Positions 9,614 to 18,147 of a stretch of 19,000 nt of DNA are shown here, piece by piece. The notes under the pieces are model-generated. The model was not told the DNA's origin, did not search any database, and saw only the letters and a program-made list of their open reading frames with translations. Position numbers and translations under genes: made by a program. The stretch covers positions 1 to 19,000 of the forward strand of contig LSSK01000468.1 of assembly GCA_001969505.1 (NCBI GenBank), given 5' to 3'. This DNA is from Zancudomyces culisetae. Taxonomy: Eukaryota; Kickxellomycota; Harpellomycetes; Harpellales; Legeriomycetaceae. Each line of letters begins with the position of its first letter. The first letter of the stretch is position 1.

Positions 9614-11461
9614 TTATACATAAATATACTTGGGTTTGGCCTTGAATCGTAATAATAAATAAGCAACGGCCAAAAATACAAGGGAGATAGCAATGTTTAG
9701 CAACGCACATTGGTAGATTGAGAATTCAGTTAGTTTGTAAGCATCCAATACAGCTTCGCCAGTTGGAAGACATGCAGATTGACCGTCATTAGAGCACTCA
9801 AAGGTCAGACCACTGAACTCATTTTGCATGACGCCCATGTAACTGTAGTAAATATAGCTAACATACTTCAACCAAAACAGCACTCTTGTCACCGTGTCCA
9901 AATTAACAGCATTTCCACCATAAATCAAGAATACAGAGAGAAATATTGGCGCAAGAACGGAGGCGATTTCAACAGTTGGTGCAATGGTCGAAATAGCAGT
10001 AGCAATCATGAATGAACATATCACTGTGGTCATATAAATTCCAAAGCAAATGAAAAACTTTGCTACGTCGTACTGGAATTTGGCCAAAAAGTATATTCCA
10101 ATGACAAAGATTGCGTTTTGTACAATCGAGACAGGTAGTTTTGTGCATATAGTTGAGAGAAGAAAAGTGGATACACGATAAGAACCGCTGGCTCTTTCTC
10201 GCAACATCACATTTCTTTCCTTAATCATAACACCCAGCATTGGCATTACCACTGGAAAGACCAAGTTTATAACAATTAGAAAACTAAGACCAATTTTGTT
10301 TTGAGCTTTTGCAAAGCCTGTTCCCTGGTTGAAGAATGTAAATCCGATAAGCAACATTTGTATGATGGCACTCATGACTGCAGAAATGAGAAATCCTGTA
10401 TCCCTTGATTGCTTTCTCCATGATCTTCGCAACAAAATGGCAAATTCTCCAAACCAACCATTGCTAAACTCGGTACGAACACTGCTCAGTATTCCTCCAT
10501 GTGGATGACTCTTTTCATACCCAGAATCACTGGCTTGGCTTGAGGGAACCTTTTCAGTTAATAAGGTATCATCACCAGATGATTTTTGGTTGTTCTCCCA
10601 GGATTTTTTGAGATGCTCGATTCTTTGCCTCGATTCCTCCATCGCTTCTTCAGTGTTTGTATCAACCGTCATCATGTTGATAAAGAAATCTGCTGGATTT
10701 TCGTGAGCAGGGCATTCGTATCCAATCGATAAAAAGTAGTCCAGAGCTTTTTCTGTTGGTCCAAAATACACTATTTTACCACCAGTAAGCAGGATGACTT
10801 TGTCAAATAGCGAAAAGGTTCTTGCGTTAGGTTGATGAATTGAAGAAACAGTAATCAGGTTCTTTTCACGAGTAATGTTCTTTATTATTCTCATCACATT
10901 CTCTGCCGAGTTCGAATCAAGCCCTGATGTTGGTTCATCAAGCATTATAAGCTCAGGCTCTGTGATTATTTCCACTCCAATTGATACTCTCTTTCTTTCA
11001 CCTCCTGAAACTCCTCGAACCGCCTCATCTCCAATAAGTGTGTTTCTGGCCTGTGTCAGTCTCAATCTTTTAATTACTTCTTCAACTCTTTCCCTCTTGT
11101 TAGCCATATCGTATTTACTGCTGTCAATTTTAAGCTGAGCAGAATATAGAAGAGTTTCATATACTGTAAGAGTAGGGAAGAGAATATCATCCTGCATCAC
11201 ATATGATGTAACTTTTTTGAATTCTTGTGGCACCCGCCTTTTGCCTCTATATGTAATCTGACCTGAAACAGAGCCTGTACTGATTCTTCCCGAAAGAATG
11301 TTTAGCAGGGTACTCTTACCGGCACCTGAACTACCGATGATTGCGACCATTTCTCCTCTCTGTATCTCGCCACTCATCCCCTTCAATATTTGGGTGTATT
11401 TCGCATTCTTCCCCTTGCCACTACGTACGCTATACCCGATATCCTTAAACTTTAACGACAT
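9614..11461 (-). CDS. ABCG (WHITE-type) half-transporter
   Basis: The 615-aa intronless protein has the reversed ABC order of subfamily G, nucleotide-binding domain first. Seen: Walker A GSSGAGKST (43-51), Q-loop Gln90, signature VSGGE (151-155), Walker B LIMLDE (171-176), H-loop His209, and the ABCG marker NPADFF (255-260). A charged linker (270-340) leads to six hydrophobic segments at about 356-377, 390-410, 430-460, 468-494, 498-520 and 584-605. The ERASGSYRVS segment (422-431) and an extracellular loop with Cys556 and Cys564 are also typical. Family knowledge: half-transporters dimerise in a membrane and use ATP to export lipids, sterols or small hydrophobic compounds; the substrate here cannot be read from sequence. 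All catalytic motifs are intact, so it should be active. It is not a full-size PDR pump, which would be about 1,500 aa. Confidence 0.95.
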   Translation of the reverse strand: MSLKFKDIGYSVRSGKGKNAKYTQILKGMSGEIQRGEMVAIIGSSGAGKSTLLNILSGRISTGSVSGQITYRGKRRVPQEFKKVTSYVMQDDILFPTLTVYETLLYSAQLKIDSSKYDMANKRERVEEVIKRLRLTQARNTLIGDEAVRGVSGGERKRVSIGVEIITEPELIMLDEPTSGLDSNSAENVMRIIKNITREKNLITVSSIHQPNARTFSLFDKVILLTGGKIVYFGPTEKALDYFLSIGYECPAHENPADFFINMMTVDTNTEEAMEESRQRIEHLKKSWENNQKSSGDDTLLTEKVPSSQASDSGYEKSHPHGGILSSVRTEFSNGWFGEFAILLRRSWRKQSRDTGFLISAVMSAIIQMLLIGFTFFNQGTGFAKAQNKIGLSFLIVINLVFPVVMPMLGVMIKERNVMLRERASGSYRVSTFLLSTICTKLPVSIVQNAIFVIGIYFLAKFQYDVAKFFICFGIYMTTVICSFMIATAISTIAPTVEIASVLAPIFLSVFLIYGGNAVNLDTVTRVLFWLKYVSYIYYSYMGVMQNEFSGLTFECSNDGQSACLPTGEAVLDAYKLTEFSIYQCALLNIAISLVFLAVAYLLLRFKAKPKYIYV

Positions 11462-13179
11462 TATTTGTATATTCTGGTTGTAAGCGTAAAAAAATTTAGT
11501 TGTACCGTAATAAGAGAAAGCTGTTTGCAGGAATAAGAAGCTCCTTTTATCTCTTTTTTTTCGTTATCTTGTTATTCTATTTTCTATTCCTTTCCAAGAC
11601 AAGCCTATGCCAAGCACTAATACAGGTTTTTATTTCCATTCTAAACTATATTACAGTGCTTTAAATGACAAGAGAAAAAAAGTTTTTTATCCAGATAATT
11701 CAAGTCCAGAAGCCGTATCCTGTATGGCCCATTTTTGTTTAGCCGGATTCGGATTACTAATGGTTGGTTTGCTTGACGTTTAAAAAGCTGCCCGGCTGAA
11801 CCTCGAAGTACATGTGAAAACCAAACCATAGGAAAAAATTTCCTTCTGATTCCCTTTTATTTTAGGTATATTTAATTTACTGAAGAATCTATGGATCAAT
11901 TGATTTGATTCATGGATTTTCGACACACGCACAATATAATTGATGGTGTTTATATAAAATTCTGTATTATCATTGGCAAAATATATATAGATGTCCATAA
12001 TAATAAATCTCCAACCAAGCTCTTTGCTAAAGCAATTTTGTCTTTATCTCAACAACCTGGAAACCAATAATACTTAATTCATGCAAATTTAACAACTGAA
12101 AAAAAAAATACAATATAAAAAAATGACTAACACAACTCTTTCCTACAATGAACCAATTTCCTCACAAAAGTACAATACCATATGCTTGGAGTGTTCTTTC
12201 TAATATTTCATAAAAAAGCACTCTTGATTTATTGACATGCAAAATCTGTAAATGTGATAATTAATGGCATCCATAACTATGTCTATTACAAGCATGATGA
12301 GGTGTAGAATTCCTGTTGGTATTCAATGTTCAAATATAACATTGTGCCACTTAAATATGAGCAAGCATTCAACAAATTAAAAACTTCACGAGTGCACATT
12401 TTGTACATTATTTCTTCGGTTGACAGGTAGTTTGGCTAAAGTGACGTAACCCCCTACACAATAATTACCAGTATACGGTCTGTATTGCTTTTGTTATCTA
12501 AGAATAAAACAGTCTATTTACGGGTCAATGATTACATAAAAATTATCAATAGCATGCAATACATTTAGTGATTATCATTTTTTTTGGGGAGAGGGATCCA
12601 ACAACAATATTTCACATGCAAGTTATGTCTTGGTAATATACTTTCACCTTCGCTTTCACATTCTTCCACCTTTCTTCAACCCTATTATATTATTGTGGAG
12701 TTTACGGATAAATCGACCTTTTAGAAAGCTTCCTTATGACTATTGTGTTTAAATTTCGGGTTCAAGGTGGGCTCTTTTACCGATAAAGACCAACAAGTAC
12801 CTCTAAACCATTTACCGAAAAATTATCACATTTTTCTCATTTATCCTATTTTCTAGATTATATCACTTTTATTGTTGTCAAATAAAGTCATCAAAATACC
12901 CAAATACGTTCTCCTTGTACTTGTTCAGTAAATTCTAATTTTTTGGTCAAACACACATTATTTACACGTACAAATATTTCGAATTCAGTTGATGACAGTT
13001 TTATTAATGAAATGAATAATGCTAAATTATAATTGTAATTATTAAAAGCAAAGCAAAGTCCTATATAATTTTACTATTGGGTAAATCATATTACTTGGAT
13101 GCAATTCTAAGGATCTCATTGTTTCTCTGTATACCATGCTTAATGCATATTTCTATAATTATTAGGTTTATTTCAGCTC

Positions 13180-13249
13180 TTGCCCTCAATTCTTCAGCTT
13201 TTGCCCTCGATCCTCCTCTTTTGCCCTCGATCCTTCTGTTCTTGCACTC
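13180..13249. repeat. Phased array of TTGCCCTC motifs, period 20-21 bp
   Basis: TTGCCCTC occurs at 13180-13187, 13201-13208 and 13221-13228, and the variant TTGCACTC at 13242-13249. Spacings are 21, 20 and 21 bp, and the middle two copies share the longer core TTGCCCTCGATCCT. The unequal spacing is out of frame, so the array is not a coding repeat. It lies about 1.7 kb upstream of the ABC transporter start. Confidence 0.75.
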
Positions 13250-14177
13250 GAATTTACTGCTTTGCGAGAATCATTACTGCTTCGGCTAGAATTTCATTCG
13301 TTTTACCTTCCCACCTTTCTGTTTATGAATTATATAAACATTCCATATATTATTTATTTATGGTTATAATCCCTATTTGTTGTGGGTAACAAAAAATATA
13401 GTTTGGCTATGCATGACAACTTAATTTGTTATTGGAGTTGGAATTCCTAAAGAAAAAAACAGTACTGATATATTTAATAGTATAATCTTCAACGTACTGT
13501 TTTTTTTTTTTGACAAAAGTACTGGTTTTATACTTGAGGTGGCCAGCATTTTGAATGTTTGTGGTTGATAGTACTCGTTTTTCTGTCTTTTTCTCTTCTC
13601 TTACTATTACTTTATTGTAGAACTGGATGTTTCAAGTTGTGATTTTATTAACTTCAAAGCTTAATATGAACATGTCAAAATAGTGACCATAATTTAATGA
13701 TTTTTTGTTGATGTTTATAAAAAAAAAACTAGTGACAACTTCTTTTCTACACATGTCAAAAAGCTAAACAGAATAAATAAAAGTGTGTTTATTGTTGCTT
13801 TATGCATCAATGAGGAAGAATAGAAACGGAGGTTAACTAAAGTGACATGAAGGTTCATTTTGGATAGGTAAAAAGGTGTCTTTTGAAATGCAATATTGAC
13901 GTATTTTGATTTTTCGCTATGTATCAAACTAATTTAGTAGTGTCAAATTACTCATCAAACACTATTGATGTTTTTGTATGAAGAGGGTGGTAAATGTATT
14001 TGATTTATCTGAGCTGTAAATACGTTAAATTCTTTAATAGTATGACGAGTACAAAGCTATTTATTTCTCAATCAAATTATTTGTTACGTACAACATAAAA
14101 CTAACAAAAAAACTATACTACACAGTATCTATTAACCCGCTATCTTCTGTTCATCTAGAGACAATTTACCCACCGGG

Positions 14178-14206
14178 TGTTGGTTCAGCGGTATACTAAG
14201 AGCATA
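14178..14206 (+). other. tRNA-5'-half-like scrap with an A box
   Basis: The segment contains tggttcagcgg, which fits the pol III A-box consensus TRGYNNARNNG, preceded by gggtgt and followed by tatactaagagc, which can close a D-arm-like stem. No matching B box (GGTTCRANNCC) or acceptor 3' strand follows. At best it is a truncated tRNA or SINE-like relic; chance is quite possible. Confidence 0.2.
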
Positions 14207-14697
14207 ATTGACCCAGATAATAACCCTCGCTCGACAGACTCTATCTAAGAATCTTGCTTTTATAGTTTGACTAAAAGTAAAATTTTGGATTATCTCTCCT
14301 CTCCTTGTATATTAACCAGATCCTGTGACGCCTAATTAATAGATAGAACAACTACCTATCTCTTCAAGTTTCATGTAACTCAATCATTTTCAGATTTGAA
14401 CTTGAAATATTGAATGTATTTTTACTGTAGTATTATTTGACTAGTCTATTTTGTCATTTCTCATAACCACTAATTATGTTTTAGTTCTAAATACTAGAGT
14501 ATTCAATTAAAAACACCAATAAACAAGTTGGCTATACACTAGAAAGTTAATTGATTTTTTCTCTAAAATTTATTAAAATGAACTTTTAAAAAGCTATAAA
14601 CCAAAAAATAAGCTAACGAACAAACACAGTTCTACAACTAAGCTGACAATAGAGTGCCCAAAAATTAACGTTTGTGTATTTTTAAATGGTGCCAATG

Positions 14698-14785
14698 TGT
14701 TAGGATTCCCTAACATCTACTATTGAAAAGACCTTTTGAATAGAACCAAAATCGCTTAGTGATTTTATTCACAAATTTTCAATAG
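14698..14785. repeat. Adjacent hairpins
   Basis: A perfect stem tgttagg (14698-14704) / cctaaca (14709-14715) with a 4-base loop is followed by ctattgaaaa (14720-14729) / ttttcaatag (14776-14785). No gene is nearby on either side. These may be structure in an unannotated transcript or chance. Confidence 0.45.
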
Positions 14786-15064
14786 GCTTTTCAGGCAAAG
14801 AAAAGAAATTGATGAAAAAATTCAATGAACCTTGATGTTAAAAACACCGTTCAACTAAGTAGGTTTCATCGACAAGACAGAAATACCTCAACAAAATAAA
14901 TACGACGCTCCAGACTCAAATGGAATGGGTAAGCAGATTAACGATACAAGTTGATCCAAATTTTGTAGTGCTCATTCCTAGTGACTTTTTGAACTTGTTA
15001 CTATTACTATTCCTATTAATTATTATATTTTCAGAAACAATATTCTAATAAAACTATTTTTTCG

Positions 15065-15571
15065 TCATAAAATAAACCTGAAATCTGATACAATGATAAT
15101 CAAGTCATAAAAGTTTGAAACCTTGAATGTGGATTTGAGCGAATCGTTGATGAATATTTGGAGTTGAGGGTTCTTGTAAACAATCTTTATGGTTTGATAG
15201 TCGGCTCTTGTGAAGACATTATTTAGTTTAACCAAAGCATATTTACTGTTCTTAATGGAACTGGTACTATACGACACACCAAATTGAGCTTCTATTACAC
15301 CATTAGGGCTATAGTATTCGTTTTTTTTCATGAAAGCATCAAAGAGATTAGAGATAGTAGGGACATGAGCAATGAACGTAAAGTTATTTTCATCTGATGG
15401 AATCGTAAGAGCATTTGCAAAGTAATGGTTTTTGTTTTTGTTATTGAAGGATATAACAAGGTTAGGACTAACAGAAATGAAATTAAAAGTTGATGAGATG
15501 GGAAATAATTGAGCTAATATAGCTAATAACCCTGTTGAGTTGGTTGATAGTTTTGAGCAGATTGGTAGTAT
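15065..15571 (-). pseudogene. Second FAMeT-like domain, frame-shifted from or next to the surface protein
   Basis: Following a TAG at 15572-15574, this frame stays open for 168 codons to a TGA at 15065. It overlaps the last 49 nt of the surface protein in another frame. The segment GVIEAQFGV...SIKNSKYAL...ADYQ lines up, by eye, with VIEGVIGV...FIKTSLYSL...AADTQ at residues 99-132 of the neighbour, so it looks like a second copy of the same domain. It lacks a signal peptide, and its only Met (15331) lies inside the domain, so it does not look like an independent complete gene. Options: (a) the original C-terminal domain, cut off by an indel in the tail repeat; (b) a decayed tandem duplicate; (c) a late exon joined by unseen splicing. 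No normal donor site was found upstream. Confidence 0.45.
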
Positions 15572-16752
15572 CTATGACGTTTATAGTGGTTACGGTGTTT
15601 ATAATATTTATAGTGATTGTGATAATTATAGTGATTGTAGTAATTGTAGTGATTGTAATGATTATGGTGTTGAGGTTGAAGTGTAGTGATAGGTGATTTG
15701 GTTGATTTTGTTGATTTTGTTGATTTTGTTGAGCTAGTTGATGAAGTTGATGAAGTTAATAGGTTTGGCGTAGTTGATGGAGTTGATGGAGTTGATGGAG
15801 TTGATGGAGTTGATGGAGTTGATGGAGTTGATGGGGTTGATGGTGCTGATGGAGTTGATGATGTTGATGATGTTGATGGGGTTGATAGGTTTGGTGGGGT
15901 TGGTCGGGTTAATGGATTAGATGGGGTTGGTGGTGCTGATGGAGTTGATGGAGTTAATAGGTTTGGCGTAGTTGATGGAGTTGATGGAGTTGATGGGGTT
16001 GATGGTGCTGATGGGGTTGATGGTGCTGATGGGGTTGATGATGTTGATAGGTTTGGTGGATTTGATGGGGTTGATGATGTTGATGGGGTTGATAGGTTTG
16101 GTGGGGTTGGTCGGGTTAATGGATTTGATGGGGTTGATGGTGTTGATAATGGACCTAGACAAGTAGAATCATTACAGTTATACTCTATATTTTGGATTGT
16201 TGCTGAATCTCTCTCGGCACCAAATGCAAGCCATACATTTGTTGAGTTCATGAATGAGCTAACGTCATAGTCAGTTGGTAACATCGTCAAAATCGGTTTG
16301 CTACTTCCTACCAACCCAACTCCAACACCTGAGCTGTTAACCTGAATATATACTTTTTGAGTATCTGCTGCTCCCAAGGTGATATCCAACTGTAAGGAGT
16401 ACAATGAAGTTTTTATAAACCACGAACCTGTGTCTACACCAATTACCCCTTCAATAACATCACTATCAGTGGCCAATGCCTTTTGTGTGCTAATTGCAAA
16501 ATAGATATCAGAGGTTTGATCAAAATCAAATGTCACGAGGTAGTCCTGAGATGGGCAAGAAACATCAATAGCGCTATCCCAATTATAGTTGATAACTGAA
16601 CTATCGCCAGATCCTTGTGCAATCTCGACTTGGCTGATCGAATTAGAACAAATAGCATTCCCAGTTCCAGTTGATGTGGATTGCCCCACTATTCGTGAAA
16701 ACAAGTTGACTAATGTCAATGATATGGAAGCTGTATATACACTTGATCTCAT
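15523..16752 (-). CDS. Secreted surface protein: FAMeT-like domain, S/T/P stalk, His/Tyr/Asn tail
   Basis: The 409-aa frame ends in TAG. Residues 1-24 look like a signal peptide (MRSS, hydrophobic core, then VGQ). Residues about 33-195 form a beta-rich domain with paired Cys. Its pattern (DIYFAIS, VIEGVIGV...WFIKTS, VYIQVNSSGVGVGLV, NVWLAFGAERDSATI) resembles the farnesoic-acid-methyltransferase-like (Methyltransf_FA) beta-sandwich, which occurs in secreted proteins and probably binds ligands rather than acting as an enzyme; this is from memory of the fold. Residues about 201-345 are a Ser-Thr-Pro stalk, expected to be O-glycosylated, with two copies of a larger 66-codon unit containing NPLTRPTPPNL. 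(TKS)n and a tail of His, Tyr, Asn and Lys follow. No GPI signal is present in this frame. It is probably a wall-associated or secreted adhesin-like protein; its ligand is unknown. Confidence 0.72.
   Translation of the reverse strand: MRSSVYTASISLTLVNLFSRIVGQSTSTGTGNAICSNSISQVEIAQGSGDSSVINYNWDSAIDVSCPSQDYLVTFDFDQTSDIYFAISTQKALATDSDVIEGVIGVDTGSWFIKTSLYSLQLDITLGAADTQKVYIQVNSSGVGVGLVGSSKPILTMLPTDYDVSSFMNSTNVWLAFGAERDSATIQNIEYNCNDSTCLGPLSTPSTPSNPLTRPTPPNLSTPSTSSTPSNPPNLSTSSTPSAPSTPSAPSTPSTPSTPSTTPNLLTPSTPSAPPTPSNPLTRPTPPNLSTPSTSSTSSTPSAPSTPSTPSTPSTPSTPSTPSTPSTTPNLLTSSTSSTSSTKSTKSTKSTKSPITTLQPQHHNHYNHYNYYNHYNYHNHYKYYKHRNHYKRHRYYQSAQNYQPTQQGY
15695..16150. repeat. Coding minisatellite of the S/T/P stalk
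   Basis: The plus strand reads as long runs of gttgatgga-type 9-mers (minus strand TCA-ACT-CCA, Ser-Thr-Pro), ending on the left in gttgattttgtt units. A higher-order duplication is visible: aggtttggcg at 15761-15770 recurs at 15959-15968, offset 198 nt. All unit lengths are multiples of three, so length change by slippage keeps frame. The plus-strand open frame of Val-Asp-Gly repeats here is an antisense by-product. Confidence 0.9.
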
Positions 16753-17835
16753 TTTTCAATATGATTTTTTAAGTTAAAAATGTCTTTATAGTAGATATAT
16801 GTATTAATGAGTATGAGCTGTGATTGTGTATATCGGTAGATAGCGTTGATTTATATACAAGTTTCTGCCATATACTATTTCGGCTTAATTTTACTTTAAT
16901 TCCTACACATTCTATGTTTTTTTTGTAAAAAAAATAACCACAACGATCACAGTCCTAATTAGTGTATATTTAGAATTTTCTATTTTCAGTTGTGAATATA
17001 AATAGTTTAGAAAAGTAAATCTTTTTTTAGATTCGGAGAGATGAAAAGTTCATTATATTAAAATTTATTATGTAACTAATTGACATAAATGTAATGGCCT
17101 TTGAAACTTTATTTAAAAAGACTTGTTCCGTTGGCCGATCTAATGATTTGAAACAATCTTAGCAAATAGTTAACCATGACTTACACAACCTCTTATTTTA
17201 GATATTTTTAATGCATTATCCCCATTTCTTATAGCAATCACATTTGTCTAATTTTATGTAGACCTACTGATTCTATTTCTAGATAGTAATAATATAGCAA
17301 AACCTCATAAATTATAAAGATGTACACCTCTACCAAGTAAATATGTGATGCCATACTAAAACAAGAGCCTTTCCGCTTAATATGATAATATCGAGTTCAG
17401 TTGCTTACTTGCATTCAACTGTAAGTGGCGTTTTTAAAAACGCCAACAACAGCCTAATTTTGCTCTGAATACTGTTTCGACTGAACAGGATTACTAAATT
17501 CTTCATATTGTCATTTTATATCATTAGAACCTTGGTAAGATAAACAAAAATAGAACCTCGGGATGGGACTACGTGAAGTAATGTTAAAAATCATAGAATT
17601 TGCTCTATTTTTGGTTTCTAGCAAGTGTTACCTAAGCTATTTTGTAAAGCAAAATATGCATAGCCAACAGACTTTTAACAAACTAAGCGAGTTATTTTAT
17701 ACCAACTAGTCGTAATTGCTTGGAGTAATTTTATATAAATCTGAGTCTTTAACCTTGTTCTAAATTACAATATGTTTATTTTCATAAAATTTTTTGATTA
17801 AAAAATAAGCTAATAGTTGTAATTTTTATAAATCT
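16753..17835. other. Spacer upstream of the surface protein gene
   Basis: This A/T-rich sequence has no recognisable coding frame. It holds the promoter of the surface protein (minus strand) and probably the 3' end of the Rad7-like gene. The main structural feature is the perfect palindrome at 17426-17445. Confidence 0.5.
17426..17445. repeat. Perfect 20-bp palindrome
   Basis: The sequence tggcgtttttaaaaacgcca is its own reverse complement. Just to its left, cagttg and caactg form a second small stem. It could be a dimeric protein-binding site or a relic of an inverted-repeat element. Confidence 0.7.
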
Positions 17836-17966
17836 TTATCCAAATATAATTAAATGTATTCTCCACTGAATTTCATCATTTTCATCAAATAATTTCAACT
17901 TTGGAAACCTAACATATCCACAGTTCAATAAACCCCAAAATGATAAATTCGCGCAGTATCCTTTAA
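17836..17966 (-). CDS. Possible terminal exon of the Rad7-like gene
   Basis: The frame encoding CANLSFWGLLNCG followed by VRFPKLKLFDENDEIQW ends in TAA and has protein-like, leucine-repeat-like composition. Rad7-type proteins often finish with one short LRR followed by an L.LFG-like strand, so this could be the last exon of the gene to the right. Weaknesses: the frame is open upstream to about 18120, and no donor/acceptor pair that I tried produces a convincing joint. A candidate acceptor is the tttttgtcag upstream of this stretch. It may equally be non-coding. Confidence 0.25.
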
Positions 17967-18147
17967 TTTTTATGTAAAAGCAAATTATTATGCAAAGAGT
18001 CTGACAAAAAAGGAAATTATATGCGTAATCAACGGAAAAAATCATCCAGATTAAACAAATATGGCGTTGTGTGCATAAATAGACAGCGGAGATGGCGAGA
18101 GAACAATAAATCCCGCTCAAAAACTACCAGGCTCGTGGCCAACCAGA

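Larger units (their letters stand above)
11462..15064. other. 3.6-kb gene-poor spacer
   Basis: No frame of convincing coding quality was found on either strand. The minus-strand frames at 11641-11829 and 11780-11998 sit in a slightly GC-richer patch, but overlap each other in different frames and match no family I recognise. The left end must hold the promoter of the ABC transporter. Other contents: the phased repeat 13180-13249, a tRNA-5'-half-like scrap at about 14178-14206, and hairpins at 14698-14785. Confidence 0.5.

Noticed and set aside
11641-11998. Two overlapping minus-strand ORFs in a GC-richer patch upstream of the ABC transporter gene
   Set aside because: They overlap in different frames, match no known family, and show no plausible splice joining; more likely promoter-proximal non-coding DNA.
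13077-13289. Small hydrophobic plus-strand ORF containing repeated ALDPPLL-like segments
   Set aside because: The repeat spacing is 21/20/21 bp, which breaks frame, and the rest has no domain-like composition.
15686-16270. Plus-strand 194-codon Val-Asp-Gly repeat protein
   Set aside because: It is the antisense of the Ser-Thr-Pro stalk; the opposite frame has a signal peptide and a folded-type domain, this one has neither.
13401-17667. Distant 12-bp inverted pair, ttggctatgcat (13403-13414) and atgcatagccaa (17656-17667), as element termini
   Set aside because: Several such 12-mer pairs are expected by chance in 19 kb, and no shared flanking sequence or internal gene supports an element.
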